A stretch of 64,000 nt of DNA, taken from assembly GCF_036417845.1 (NCBI RefSeq), contig NC_089980.1, forward strand, positions 54,372,501 through 54,436,500. The letters run 5' to 3'. The DNA is from Apteryx mantelli. Taxonomy: Eukaryota > Chordata > Aves > Apterygiformes > Apterygidae. Shown here in pieces: positions 24,576 through 35,790 of this stretch. The translations under genes were made by a program, and so were the position numbers. Positions within the stretch are counted from its first letter, which is position 1; every line of letters begins with the position of its first letter. Below the pieces are notes generated by a model, which was not told the origin of the DNA, did not search any database, and was given only the letters and a program-made list of their open reading frames with translations.

Positions 24576-24825
24576 GACTCTTGCGGCCCACAAGCAGCAA
24601 GCGGGAATGGCAGCAGCCAACCCCAGGAGGGTTATGGAGGGGCACCGGGAAGCAGCACGGCAGCTCTCCAGGGAGCAGCTGGAGGATGGCGTGCGTGCAG
24701 AGCCAGCTGAGAGCTGGGCAGGCTGCATGGCAGGCGCTTCTCCCAGGGCCTCCTTCTCCAAGATCAGTTGTTGCTGCTGATTTGCAACATTGTGTGTGGC
24801 ACTGCTGGTGCCTTTGTGGTGCCAC
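24460..24825 (-). other. Minus-strand open frame ending in a Lys/Glu-rich run beside the tract
   Basis: A 121-codon frame whose last third is RKSRKKEKEMEKEE-type charged sequence, written by GAAAGAGAAGGAGATGGA-like repeats at the edge of the purine tract. An overlapping frame (24450-25094) contains an SSSEPAL phrase and a QQQQ run. Neither has a domain I recognise. They could be 3' exon sequence of a lost gene or chance frames created by the repeat. I favour chance or decay. Confidence 0.2.
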
Positions 24826-25911
24826 CTGCTGCCTTCAGAGTGGTCCTGGAAGGACAGGGCTGGCTCTGAGGAGCTCCTGTGCAGTGTGCTGATAGACTTT
24901 TGCAAATGAGGTAGTGGAGGGGCAGAGCTGCATGTTGGGTAGCTCCTTCTCCCGCTGGCGCTTCTCCCTCTGGGCTGCCGCATCTCAGAGGTTTGGGGGC
25001 TGCATGCAGCCTCAGGCTCTGGGCTGTGGTGGCCCAGGAGGTCCTGCAGGCAAAAGCAGGCAGGGGTGGCAGAAAAGTTCCTCGGGTGCAGCACAGCCCG
25101 TTAGCAGGGCAGCACTTGTTTGGGCACACAAGTAAGTTTTTGCCTGGCAGGCGCACTCTGCTTTGCCTTGCTTCGGATCGAGTTCTCACGGCAGGTAGAG
25201 GGCCCTGGGAGTGACCTGGCTGGGGCAGGCTCTCCTCTTGGCTGCAAAGGGTAGCCAGAGGCTGCTCAAAGAGGGGCTGCTCGAGGCCAGAGGCCGGCTG
25301 CCCTGCGCTGTCCCTGTTGGCCGAGGTTTGCCTCCGAGCAAAGGGCCACGCTATCAAGCTCTTTCTTTTCTTTGTCCCAGCTGCTGCAAGCAAGAGGAGA
25401 GCAGAAGTCAGGTTAAAAAAGCAGGAGCAGAGAGCTCTGCTGCCTGTTGTGTGTGTGCAGTGCCGGGTGATGCTGAATGATGAGCAGAGCTGTGTGTCGA
25501 AACAGTGCCGCCGCTGCAGCAGGGGAAATGGAAAGACAGCGAAGGGCTTGCTGAGGGAAGAAGCACCTCAGCTGTAAAGCTGGGAGCACCCCTCCGAGCA
25601 CACCAGCTTTCCTGCTTTTTGCACCTTCTCGTGACTGTTCCCTCCCAGAATGGGACAACACACAGGGCACGGCAATAACCGCGGGGTGTTGGATGCTGGG
25701 TGCAGAGGTTTGGGGCGTGGCAGAGGTTTCTGGGGTCTCTGCAAGGCAGATGTGTTGCTTGGGCAGCTTGCAGGGGCAGCAGTTTGGGCTGTGCAGTGGG
25801 AGCATGCCCCTGCCCCAGGACTGGCCAGAGGGGCCTGAGGGGCTCCTGCTTTTCAGCCGCTGTCGAGCGCTAGGTGAGAAGGCAGCTCCTCAGCTTCTCT
25901 TTCAAACTCAC

Positions 25912-26430
25912 CAGTTGAGTGGCCAAGTCCCTCCTGAGCAGCTGGAGGGACTGAGACAGGGCCTTGCTTGCTGCCAGCCTGCAAGAAATGGGTGCAGGTT
26001 ACGGAGCCACCCCGCAGCAGCAAGGGCTGCCAGCGAGTTGCTGCAGCCACGCAGAAAGGTGTGAGTGGCTGCAGGGAAGAGCCGAGGTCGTCGGACGCCT
26101 GTGGAGGAGACGCTGGGCTGCGGGAATGGCCCCATGCAGCAGCAACAGACCGGTGTCTGCAGGGCTTTGGGCCCTGCCACGTCCCCTCCCAAAAATCTGA
26201 TGCCTCCCACCAGCACCCAGCCGGGGCAGAGGCAGCCCCTGCTCACCTCCACCACAACCAAGGCCTCCACACTGCGGGCAGTCAGCGACCCCAACTAGGC
26301 AAGAGAGCAGAGAGGCCACGTGAGCAGCTGGTGGCGGGGGCCCTTCCCCAAAGCCCCGTGGTGCTCGGGGCGCAGCGGAAACCCCCAGGACACTTACGGG
26401 AGCATCGAAGCCGACGGCCTTGACGAGGAG
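25912..26430 (-). other. Possible mini-exons of an unidentified gene, minus strand
   Basis: Three short stretches are bounded by good splice signals on the minus strand. 26430-26398 is 33 nt and encodes LLVKAVGFDAP, with donor GTAAGT. 26294-26247 is 48 nt and encodes LGSLTARSVEALVVVE, with acceptor CCTAG and donor GTGAGC. 25978-25912 is 67 nt, with acceptor TTTCTTGCAG and donor GTGAGTTT. The last, in one frame, gives a Leu-heptad segment with LAASKALSQSLQLLRRD. The first two join in phase; the third needs another exon between to keep the heptad frame. They lie downstream of the PH-domain remnant in the same direction but do not match that family as far as I can tell. Not identified. Confidence 0.3.
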
Positions 26431-26919
26431 CTGAAGGGAGGGCAGGGGGGTGACCCGGGTCTCCTGGGCTCCTGGGCTTTGCCTGGGCACAGCACAGGGA
26501 CGAAGGCAGAGCTCGGTCACAGGCAGCCCCCTCTGCTCGCTGCCCCGACACCAGCCCCGCGCCCCCACGCCCCCCTGGCACAGCAGAGCTTCGCATGGCG
26601 CTGGCTGGCAGCACCGCTCTGCAGCGCTCCTGGCCCCGCTGCCTCCGGGCCTCTTGCATTGGGAAAGGGGCAGCAGCAGCTTGGGCTCCCCATCCACGCA
26701 AGCCAGGAGCTGTGGGGCCAGCTCCAGGGCGCTGGCGTTCCTTTGGCGTGCCAAGGCGAAGCAGCTGCTGCCACTCAGCCCCAGACCTGCCCTGTGCAGA
26801 GGGTGTCCCTTTCCCCCACCCCCCGTGCTGCTGTGCTGCAGGCAGCTGCCCCGGCAGCTCTGCACTGCCTGCAGCCTTGACGCCGCTGCAGGCTGGCTGA
26901 GTTCCCCAGCAGGGCTCAC

Positions 26920-26993
26920 CTGAGCATGGTGCTCAGCCACCACTCCTTCCCCTCCTGCGACCTGCAGCGAGAAGGAGAAACAGCCTCAGAGCC

Positions 26994-27033
<40 letters not shown>

Positions 27034-28278
27034 GCTGCTGCTGGGCAGAGGCACAGGGCCCCAGACACAGCTGGCCTGCTTGGCACTGCTCCACACCGCC
27101 ATACACCAGAGCCCCCGCTCGGTGTCCCCCCACAGTGTTGCTGGGCTGAGCAGAGCTGCAGGGTTGTGGCAACAGTGGCAGGTGGCTTGTGCACGCCTGG
27201 AGGTGCCCGTGGGTGCGTCTGAAAGCCCAGCGGGGCCTCTCCTTTCTCTGCCCACAGCCTGGGCTGAGCCCCAACAAGCCTGGAGAGGACTGTAGGCGAG
27301 CCTGGTGCCCTGCACTCCCCCAGCCCTGGACGTGTCCCCAAGACTCACCGGAAAGTGACCACGCAGGGGCCAGGGGCCCAGACGAGGACAAGGGTCTTGG
27401 TGCATTTCAGGCCACAACCTCCTCCTCATCTTCCCGCCCAGACTCCTCCTCGTCCTTCCCGCACAGCACCCAGAGCTCGCTGAGAGGCACCCGGTGCTTC
27501 AGCAGGAAGCTGGAGCCACATCTGCTGGGAGGAAGAGCAGGGACCACTTTGGAGGCTGTGTGCTGGGGGCAGCCGCAGCAGGCCTCTCAGGGAGAGCCAT
27601 GTGCCGGGGTCAACGCCTTGGGGCCCTGCAGCATAGGGACACCCATGCAGGGGACTGCAGGTCATTTGGACCACAAGTCGTTGTCAGGAGCAAAGGGCAT
27701 CCACCCTTCGGCTACGCAGTAAGGGCAGGAGGAAGGCCTCCTTCTGGACACCTTCCCTGGGGCTTTTGGATCCCAGAGGCTTCACCAAGCAGCATTGGGC
27801 AGTACTGATGTTGCTTTGGGAGAGAGGCTGTTCAGTAAGGAACAAAGGCAAAGAGCTCAGCTACAATGCCTTCTGCTGCCCAGCTGAGGGCACCTGCCTT
27901 GACTTTCAGGCTGCCTGAAACGTGAAAGCATGTGCCACTTTGCTCCTGCGGCCCCGCCAGAGCTCAAATGAGCCAGCCTGTGTTCACTGCAGGCCAGGGG
28001 CTGTGTAGGCAGCGCCGAGGAGGTGCTTTCTGCTCCACGGGAGCAGGTCTGGGGAGCAGCGGTGCCTGGGGGCAGGTGGCAGAGGCGGTGGTGGGGAGGA
28101 TGGCTGTGGCTGCTCTTCTTACCTGAATCTGGCGATGGCAATGGCGTCAGGGAAAAGCAGGAGGTGCCAGTCTTGCGTCCGCTGGTGCCAAGTCACCTGC
28201 ACACAGTTGCTGAGCAGGAGCCGGGGGCTCCTGAGCGACACAAAGGCGCCAAGCGGCACCAGGGGCCGGGAGGCTCCC
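26920..28278 (-). pseudogene. ARHGAP20/TAGAP-like PH-domain exons, frameshifted remnant
   Basis: Three minus-strand exons with GT-AG borders and matching phases: 28278-28123, 27521-27349, 26961-26920. They encode most of a PH domain in order. DWHLLLFPDAIAIAR is the strand pair of ARHGAP20 that reads RHLFLFxD...VAK. FLLKHRVPLSELW follows, then LVLVWAPGPCVVTF, then EGKEWWLSTML, the C-terminal helix with the conserved Trp. In RhoGAP 20-type proteins this domain precedes Ras-association and RhoGAP domains; neither is convincingly present here. The middle exon is 173 nt where phase requires 174. A one-base deletion near 27410-27420 puts a TGA at 27409-27407 and the frame recovers afterwards. No start exon is certain. 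The PH call is strong, the family call moderate. It could be a pseudogene, an allele, or a sequencing error in an otherwise live gene. Confidence 0.62.
26995..27043 (+). repeat. CTG/CAG trinucleotide repeat
   Basis: Twelve GCT units, one GCC, then three more GCT. On the minus strand this is a CAG run ending 34 bases before the acceptor of the last PH exon (26961). It is therefore intronic in the remnant gene and lies where the branch point and pyrimidine tract would be. Confidence 0.95.
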
Positions 28279-29739
28279 CTGTCCACGAGCCCGAGACTGG
28301 CGCAAAGAGCCACGCGGCCAGGGTGCCCGGGCCATGCCTACGTGCCGGCAGCGGGGCCGGCGGCACCCCGGCTGCCACAGCAGTTGCCCTGCCCCATGAC
28401 GCCACATCCGGGCAGAGGGCTGCGGTGCGTGCGTGCCCTGCGCCAGGCAGTGCCAGGTGCCGGTCAGGCCTGCGCCAAGGCAAGAGCGGTGCGCCTGTGC
28501 TGAGTAGTGCCGCTGGGCTGGGAGCCTGCGTCTCCCTGCTGCCCTGCACCGGCACAGCGCCGCACTGGGTCCGGGTGGGTGCTGGTGGCCGTGGCCATCT
28601 GGGAGCCACTGTGGCACATCGTGATGCTCCGGCCGGGTCGCGGGGCAGTGCCGGGGCGTGGGCCGGGGGCTGTGGGCACAAAAGGGAGTCTCCCTGCTGC
28701 CCAGCACCTCCAACGCTGCCACGGGATTGTCCCATCGGCAGTGTGGGAGCGCAGCTGGTGGCGCCGGGCACCGCTGCTGGCTCCCGCAATGCCCCCTTTG
28801 CTCTCCAGGTCTGGGCCCCACACGCCCAGTGCTGGCTCCTGCCATGGAGAGGGTCTAAAAGATGTGCTCAGAGACGAGCAGCTGCCTTTGCGTGTGCCGC
28901 TGGTGGCTCCCGGGGGGAGGCGAATGGTGCCAGGGAGAAGGGAGGACATGGGCTTGGTGTTGGAGGAGCTCCCAGCTTCAGCAGCTGGCTCTGTGTCGAT
29001 GAAAAGCCCCAATGCACAGGGCTCCCCACATGGCTGCAGCAACCCCTGTTCTTGCTGGGACAGGAGGATTCAGGCTCTGGAGGTGGCGAGCAGGGTGGCC
29101 TGTGCCCGCTAGAGATCTCACCAGGGCCCAGACGGTGCCCAAAATCCCAACTTTCACGCTCCCTCTGCCCTCAGTCACGGGAATGGTCAGCCTGAGATTA
29201 GAGGCCTCCCCTCCAGGTTCCAGGTGCTGAAACGTGGCATCCCCATGGCAAGGGGGAATCTTGGCTCTAGTCACAGTCAGGAAAGAGTTTACGGAAAGAT
29301 TCCGCTGCCTAAACACCAGGACCGGCATCCACTTGTGGCGCCTTTGAAAATTCCTTGCGGTGCCCTGGCATACCCAAATGCCTGTGGACACCGACTTTGG
29401 GGCAGCTGAATCCCTGACCTTGACTCAGGTCTGTCCCAGGAGTCTGCAGAGAGACTCAAAAGCACACTGCGCAGGAGATGGGGCAGGCTCACGTAAATGC
29501 TTGCATGCAGATAGCAAAATGGAAGTAGCCATGTGTGCAGTCTGCATGGGAGGGCCAGTCCAAATGTCTGTGAAAGTGACAGGCATGGTCTTTCTCTCAG
29601 CCTTCACTGACGCTTGGCTCTAGAGGGGATGCCCAAGTGCTTTTGCTGCAATTGCTCTCCTCTCAGCAAGTGGCTGAGATGTGTGTGGCAGACCAAGAGA
29701 TTGCGTCTGGCTGGTGCACGAGGGTGTACTGCTCCAGGA
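28279..29739. other. GC-rich DNA upstream of the PH-domain remnant, unresolved
   Basis: On the minus strand this would hold any first exon of the PH-domain gene. Long overlapping frames exist on both strands (for example 28023-29195 + and 28147-28845 -) but they are what GC-rich DNA gives by chance, and none carries a recognised domain. No clear promoter could be picked. Confidence 0.35.
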
Positions 29740-31202
29740 GGAAGTGCCCCATGGGACAGGGCCCGAGAGGGAAGAGGGCTCCCAGAAAGCTGCTTGATAG
29801 TCAAGGATCCCCTCCTCCAAGCTGCAGAACTGTCCATGCCAATGCACAGGAAGTTGAGCAAAGGGGGCAGGAGACATGCCTGGATGAATAAGGAGCTGCT
29901 GGCCAAACTCCAGCCAAAGAAGGAAGCCTACGGAGAGGGTGGCAGCAGGATCAGGTCACGTGGGAGGAACACAGGGACACTGTTGGAGCATGCAGGGATA
30001 GGGCTGGCAAGGCCAAAGGCCATCTGGAGTTGAATCTGGCAAGGGGTGTCAAGGACAAGAAGAAGGGCCTCTCTTAAAGACATGCGAAAGAAAAGGAAGA
30101 GTAGGGGCAATGCAGGCCCGCTGCAGAATGGGGCAGGGGCCCTGGTGACAAAGGGCCCAGAAAAGGCTGGGGGACTGCATGCCGCCTTTGCCTCAGTATT
30201 TCCTGCTAAGACCATCCCTCAGGAATCCCAGGCCCCAGAGAGCAGGGAGAAAGTCTGGAGAAAGGAAGACTTTCCCTTGGTGGAGGAGGGTCGCATTAGG
30301 GATCACTTCAGCAAACTGCACATCCACAAGTCCATGGGCCCTGATGGGGTGCACCCACGAGTGCTGAGGGAAGAGGCCAATGTCACCGCAAGGCCACTCT
30401 CAACCCTGGCTGTGCTGCCATTCAGAGGGATGTCGACGGGCTGGAGAAATGGGCAGAGAGGAAGTTCAGCAACGGGAAGTGCCGGCTCCTACCCCTGGGG
30501 AGCAATAGCCCCAGGCCCCAGTAGCGGCTGGGCACCGACCGGCTGGAAAGCAGCTCTGCAGGAAGGCCCTGGGGGTCCTGGTGGACAATAGGTGGACCAG
30601 GAGCCTGCAACGTGCCCTGGTGGCCAAGAAGGCCATGAGTATCCTGGGCTGTGTTAGGAAGAGCATTGTCAGCAGGTCGAGGGAGGTGATCCTGCGCCTC
30701 TGCTCGGCCACAGCTGTGGTGAGGCCACAGCTGCAGTGCTGGCTGCAGTGCTGGGCTCCGCAGGACAAGACAGGTGTGCAGCTGCTGGAGCGAGTCCAGC
30801 AAAGGGCTACGAAGATGCTGAAGGACCTGGAGCCGGGAGCGTTCTGGCTGGAGAAGAGCAGCCTGCCCCACGGGGGGATCTTATCAATGCATGTACATAT
30901 CTGAAGGGAGGGGGTGAAAAAGATGGAGCCAGGCTCTTTTCAGTGGCCGAGAGGCGAGGGGCACAAGCTGAAACATGGGCAATTCCGCCTGAATCTAAGA
31001 CAAACTTTTTTTGCGGTGAGGATGACTGAGCCCTGGCGCAGGTTGCCCAGAGAGGTTGTGCAGTCTCCACCCTTGGAGATATTCAGAAGGTGTCTGGACA
31101 CGGTCCTGGGCAATGTGCTCTAGGTGAGCCTGCTTGAGCAGGGCGGTAGGAGCATGTGGTCTCTAAGGGTCCCTTCCAACTGCCACCGTTCTGCGATTCT
31201 GT
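29740..31202 (+). repeat. CR1 LINE, 3' end intact, reverse-transcriptase core deleted
   Basis: Starts with CR1 ORF2 linker sequence ([19 protein letters not shown]), then SMGPDGVHPRVL near 30335-30365. It then jumps at about 30420 straight to GLEKWAERKFSNGKC, which lies beyond the reverse-transcriptase catalytic motifs in CR1. The 3' UTR is standard: GCTTGAGCAGG..., GGTCCCTTCCAACTG, ending GATTCTGTGA at 31202. The missing middle is several hundred codons, so it cannot move itself. The 5' end is approximate. Confidence 0.88.
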
Positions 31203-32441
31203 GAACTCCCCTGTTCTTCTCTTTGCTCTTTCAAAGCCGAGAAAACCAGATGTGCCATGAAGTTCAAAGGCAGGGTGCTGTGCTGGGCAAGCTGAGCTGG
31301 GCAATGCCAGAGCTAAGATTTTCTCCTTTGCAGCACAGCCACGCTTCCTCACCAGGCCACGTGTATTTGCTTGGGAAGAAGAGAGTGCATCATCGTGTGA
31401 TTTAGAACACCCGCAGGATGCAGATGCCAGGAGCTTCATTCAGGCGGCACCAATAGGCTTGATTCCTGCATTGTGTGCCACGGCAATGCTTGCATCTTCT
31501 GCTTTACTCATGCTGGTATGTTTAGAGTGTCTTCAATCAACATAAGAAATATTTTTTGTGCTACTTTGGTATATGGGAATGTTAAAAACTTGTCTGGCAG
31601 CATATATATGAATGAGGTATTCACAATTCTTTTGACCTTTACCCAGTCCTTTTTTTTTTTTTTTCTAGTGTAGGAATTTTGAGGACTCTCTGTGAAAGCA
31701 GAAGGAGGGATTTGGCAAGAGCTTTTTGAGTTCCCTGCTTGTAGGTGGCTGTGAGAAGGCACTTTCTGTTGCTACTCTTTATTTCCCTGTGCTGAGCGGC
31801 AATGTATTTAGTTCCAGAGAATGCCACTGTGGGATCACTTTCATATATTTGAAGAGCTACATCAACCCTCTTAATGGAGATGTAGCTTAATTTGACAATA
31901 CAATTCTTTGGACAGTACAGGTGGGGTTTGTTCCTCAAACGGTTTCCTAAATTTCACACTGGTGATGAAATTTTTCCCCCTACTGTTAGAAGCAAGCAGG
32001 CTCAATACCCTCACAGCATCCTGTCATAGCATTTCATAGCTGATCTGACAGGATAGAGGTAGATTTGTCCAGAGGAGGAAAAAAAGGCAGTTGCACTAAG
32101 GCTGTCTGCAAAAAAGATTGAAAGTCGTCATTTTGGACTGATATGCATTTTTTTCTACAAACACGTTCATCAACCATTTCTGATTTGTGGTATCTAATAA
32201 TTTCCCAACGGATGTTACCAGGTTACCAATTTAAACCTACTAAGAGGACTTACTTTCGTACATCTCTCAGTCCATGTATGCTTACAGGTCTATGGATTGG
32301 AAACCTTGGCTACAACAAAATAGCCCATTCCAAATAGCCAATATTTTTTCTTGGTTAGTGTTTTAGTTTTATCTCTAGTTCATGGAATCATCTATTTTTA
32401 ATAAAATGTTTATTTCATACTTCTTTCCAATCCCATTAAAG
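31203..32441 (+). other. Resumed SULT intron 2 DNA of copy 3
   Basis: From about 31440 the sequence is AT-rich again and leads into the exon 3 remnant at 32442. The run of T at 31649-31668 and short open frames are the only visible features. Confidence 0.5.
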
Positions 32442-34544
32442 AGGATGAAAAAAATGCCTTCCACAGGAATTATATTAACCCCATCTCCTGCTCCACTCTA
32501 TTTTCCAAAGCAAAGCTAAGGTGAGTTTCATTTTCAGTCAGTCTGAAACTACTCTTATCAATATCATTTTCATACAGTTTAGTTTTCCCTTTGCTGTGTA
32601 ATATGTCTCTTCTGAGATTGTATGTAGGCTTTAGAGGAGTAATTATACATTTCCAGATGTACAGTGATTAAGTGCTGTTTACAGAGACTGCGGACACACA
32701 TTCTCCTGCATCTGCAACTACAATGGCTCCATAGGTTATTGCTGCCTTCAGCTCACCCCTGCCAAAGGCAGCTGCCCCCTTGCATCTCCTGGGGAGCTGT
32801 TCCTTGGCTTCTCTCAGAAAAATAAATTAGACGAGGATCTGTTTAAACTGACTGTGAAAGGACCCTGAATTGTCCAAATGTTTAGAGGTCAGCCTACCTG
32901 TACCTTATCTTTACAGTGAGCAAACCAAAATCACCCAGACAATTGTAAATTTATAAGGTTAAATTTAGGTTTACCTAAACTAGGACAAACATTTTTTAAT
33001 ATAAAGAAACTCAGGTTTTTATGAGTGAGAACACAACAATATAGCACGCCTTTTAAGCAAATCTCCTTTCTGCTTACAGTGTTTTTGTCTCAGTCAAACA
33101 ACATTTAGCAGTTTTTGGGTTGCAGCAGGCTCCACACTAGCTGAATATTCCTGAGAAATTTGAGCTAGCTGCTGGCCCGAAGGCTGGACTTGCTTCCCTC
33201 TGCTGATTGCACTCATCTGCTCCTTCTTTTATGCTAGCCCTTGAACTTGTCTGGCACACTCTGCTTTTTACAGCAACAGAAAATAGTGCTTTTGGTGGCA
33301 GTAAGCTGTTAGATTGTACCAGCCGCCTTGCACAACCTCACTCCCAGTGCCTATGGGTCTTGAAGAAACTGTCTTTCCGTCACTTCCCTGCTTCCTCCAG
33401 GCATCTCCCAGTGCCTCCCTTGCTGCAGGCTCCCTGCCTGCTGGGTCACTGTGCCCCACGCTCCAGACATCTTTCCCAGCTCAGGGCTTTTCTTCACCTG
33501 GAGCGAGCAGGCACAGCAAGGCAAACGGTAACCCTCCAGCTCTACCACTGGGACAGGATAGGGTTGACACTATGCACTGCAAGCACACTGATGGACAGCA
33601 CTAGTCAGAGAATGGCAGCAGTGATGACCAGCTGTAGAAGCCTCTTTGGCATGGGGAAACTGGACCCATTTATGTAAAGGGAGCTTTAGCCCTAAAATCC
33701 AGTGACAGTCATTAACAGGTTTATTGTCTTCCTGCTGGTTGTTTCACCAAGAAACAGCTTTCTAGCAAAGATAAACATTCAATATTTTTTCAAATAGTAG
33801 TGGCAATTTAAGCAGATGTTAATAATATACTTTTTGAGTATTTAACTTTTTTTTACTGGCCATCCAGTTATAAATAAAATATTTGCATACTTATGCTTTC
33901 TTCAGATAAGTTTCAGAATCTCAAAGACACAGTCATCTTTCACTTCTTCCACTTCAACTGCAACATTTCCCATTCTCGTGTCCTTTGAGTCCTGGGATGA
34001 GTACTTCACAGCTTTATGAATGGGAAAGATACGTTCCATTCTCTGGCAAGATATTCTGATAAATGGTGTGTACAGGTAAAAATGGCTGTCATTTAAGTGA
34101 TGCTAGCTTTTTGGCTATGAAAATGAAATTAGAATTTGACCTTGTGTTTGGCAGATACTCTATTTTCTGATGCTAGCTCCTTTAGGCAAGTAGTATAACA
34201 TCCTAGGGAAAGGTGATCCAGATAGTGGCAGGACCTAAGCAGTTGAAATACGCGTATCCCTGCATCATTTGTCCCTACCTGCAGAAGTATCTCTGCTGCC
34301 CATGAAACAGAAGCCTAGCATAGCCCCCTGTGCATTTAACAAGGAAAAAAAGGAAAACCAATATTTATACTGAAATCTAAGAGTAACAGAAAATCATTTT
34401 ATTTATATCTTTCTGCCAGAAAAGTAGTTATGTGAAAATTTTAGCACTGAGTTCTTCCAAGTTTTGAAATAATTCTCATGAATTATTTTTAAGGTCCCAG
34501 AGAGATAGTTGTGATGTGGTCAGCAGTGAACACCTCTTAGCAAA

Positions 34545-35790
34545 TACCCTTGGTGGAGGAGGATCAGGCTAGGGAAAATTTAAATAAACTGGACATATAC
34601 AAGTCCATGGACCCTGATGGGATGTACTCATGAGTGCTGAAGGAGCTGGTCAATGTCATTGTGAGACCTCTTTCAATTATCTTTGAAAGGTGGTGGCAAT
34701 TGGGAGAGGTTCCCGAGGACTGGAAGAAAGCAAATGTCATCCCTATCTTCAAGAAGGGCAAGAAGGAGGATCTGGGAAACTACTGGCTGGTCAGCCTCAA
34801 CTCAATCCCTGAGAAGGTGATGGTGCAACTATTCCTAGACACCCTTTTCGGATACATGAAGGACAAGAAGGTGATGAGGAGTAGTTAGCATGGATTTACA
34901 AAGGGAAAATCATGTTTAACCAACCTGATAGCCTTCTATGATGAGACAACTGGCTTGGTGGATGAGGGGAGAGCAGTGGATGTTGTCTACCTTGACTTCA
35001 GTAAGGCTTTCCACACTGTCTCCCACAGCATCCTCATAGAGAAGCTGATGAAGTACAGGCTAGATAAATAGACAGTGCAGTGGACTGAAAACTAGCTCAG
35101 AGGGTTGTGATCAGTGACACAGCATCCAGCTGGAAGCCAGTCACTAGTGGTGCTCCCCATGGGTCAACACTTGTTCCAGTACTATTTAACATCTTCATTA
35201 ATGACCTAGATGAAGGACAGAGTGCACCCTCAGCAAGTTTGCAGATAATACAAAACTGGGACAAGTGGCTGATACATCAGATAGTTGCGCTGCTATTCAG
35301 GGGGACCTCGACAAGCTAGAGAAATGGGCAGAGAGGAACCTCATGAAGTTCAGAAAAAAGGAAATGCAAAGTCCTGCCCCTGGAGAGAAATAACCTCATG
35401 CACCAATATGGGCTGAGGGCCAATCAGTTGGGAAGCAGCTTTGTAGAGAAGGACCTGGGGTTCCTGGAGGACAACAAGTTGGATGTGAGTCAGCAGTATG
35501 GCCTTGTGGCAAAGAAGGCCAATGGTGTCCTGGCTTGCATTAGAAAGAGTGTTGCCAGCAGGATGAGGGAGGTGATCCTTCCCCTCAGCCCTGGTGAGGC
35601 CACAGTTGGAGTGCTGGGTTCAGTTCTGGGCTCCCCAGTACAATAAAAACATGGACATACAAGAGTGAGTCCAGTGAAGGGCCGCAAAGATGATGAAGGG
35701 CCTGGAGCCTCTCTCATGCTCCATGAAGAGAAGCTGAGAGAGCTGGATCTATTCAGCCTTGAGCAGAGAAGGCTCAGGGGGATCTGACCA
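34545..35790 (+). repeat. CR1 LINE fragment replacing exons 5-6 of SULT6B1 copy 3
   Basis: Reads continuously through CR1 ORF2: [96 protein letters not shown]. The reverse-transcriptase motifs are spoiled: the second Asp of motif A is His (KAFH) and the ADD box reads ADN. There are in-frame stops. It breaks off near 35790, before the 3' UTR, so it is truncated at both ends. Confidence 0.92.

Larger units (their letters stand above)
21060..31430. other. GC-rich island inside intron 2 of SULT6B1 copy 3
   Basis: Base composition changes sharply near 21060 and again near 31430. AT-rich SULT intron DNA lies on each side. Intron 2 is 658 bases in copy 1 and 456 in copy 2, but over 11 kb here. The block holds the polypyrimidine tract, the PH-domain remnant, a CAG repeat, possible mini-exons and a CR1, described separately. 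At 21060-22298 and 24830-25900 I see only GC-rich sequence with overlapping open frames and no family match. The block may be an insertion from a GC-rich (microchromosome-like) locus, or an assembly join. Confidence 0.75.

Noticed and set aside
25999..26943. Minus-strand frame of 314 codons
   Set aside because: It reads through the splice sites of the PH-domain gene and of the mini-exons and is not a protein family I recognise. Part of it might overlap true exons, but not as one frame.
28023..29195. 390-codon frame in GC-rich DNA, with overlapping minus-strand frames of 190-230 codons
   Set aside because: Several frames on both strands are open at once, as expected at high GC. None shows a domain, and the only recognised coding signal here is the PH exon in a different frame.
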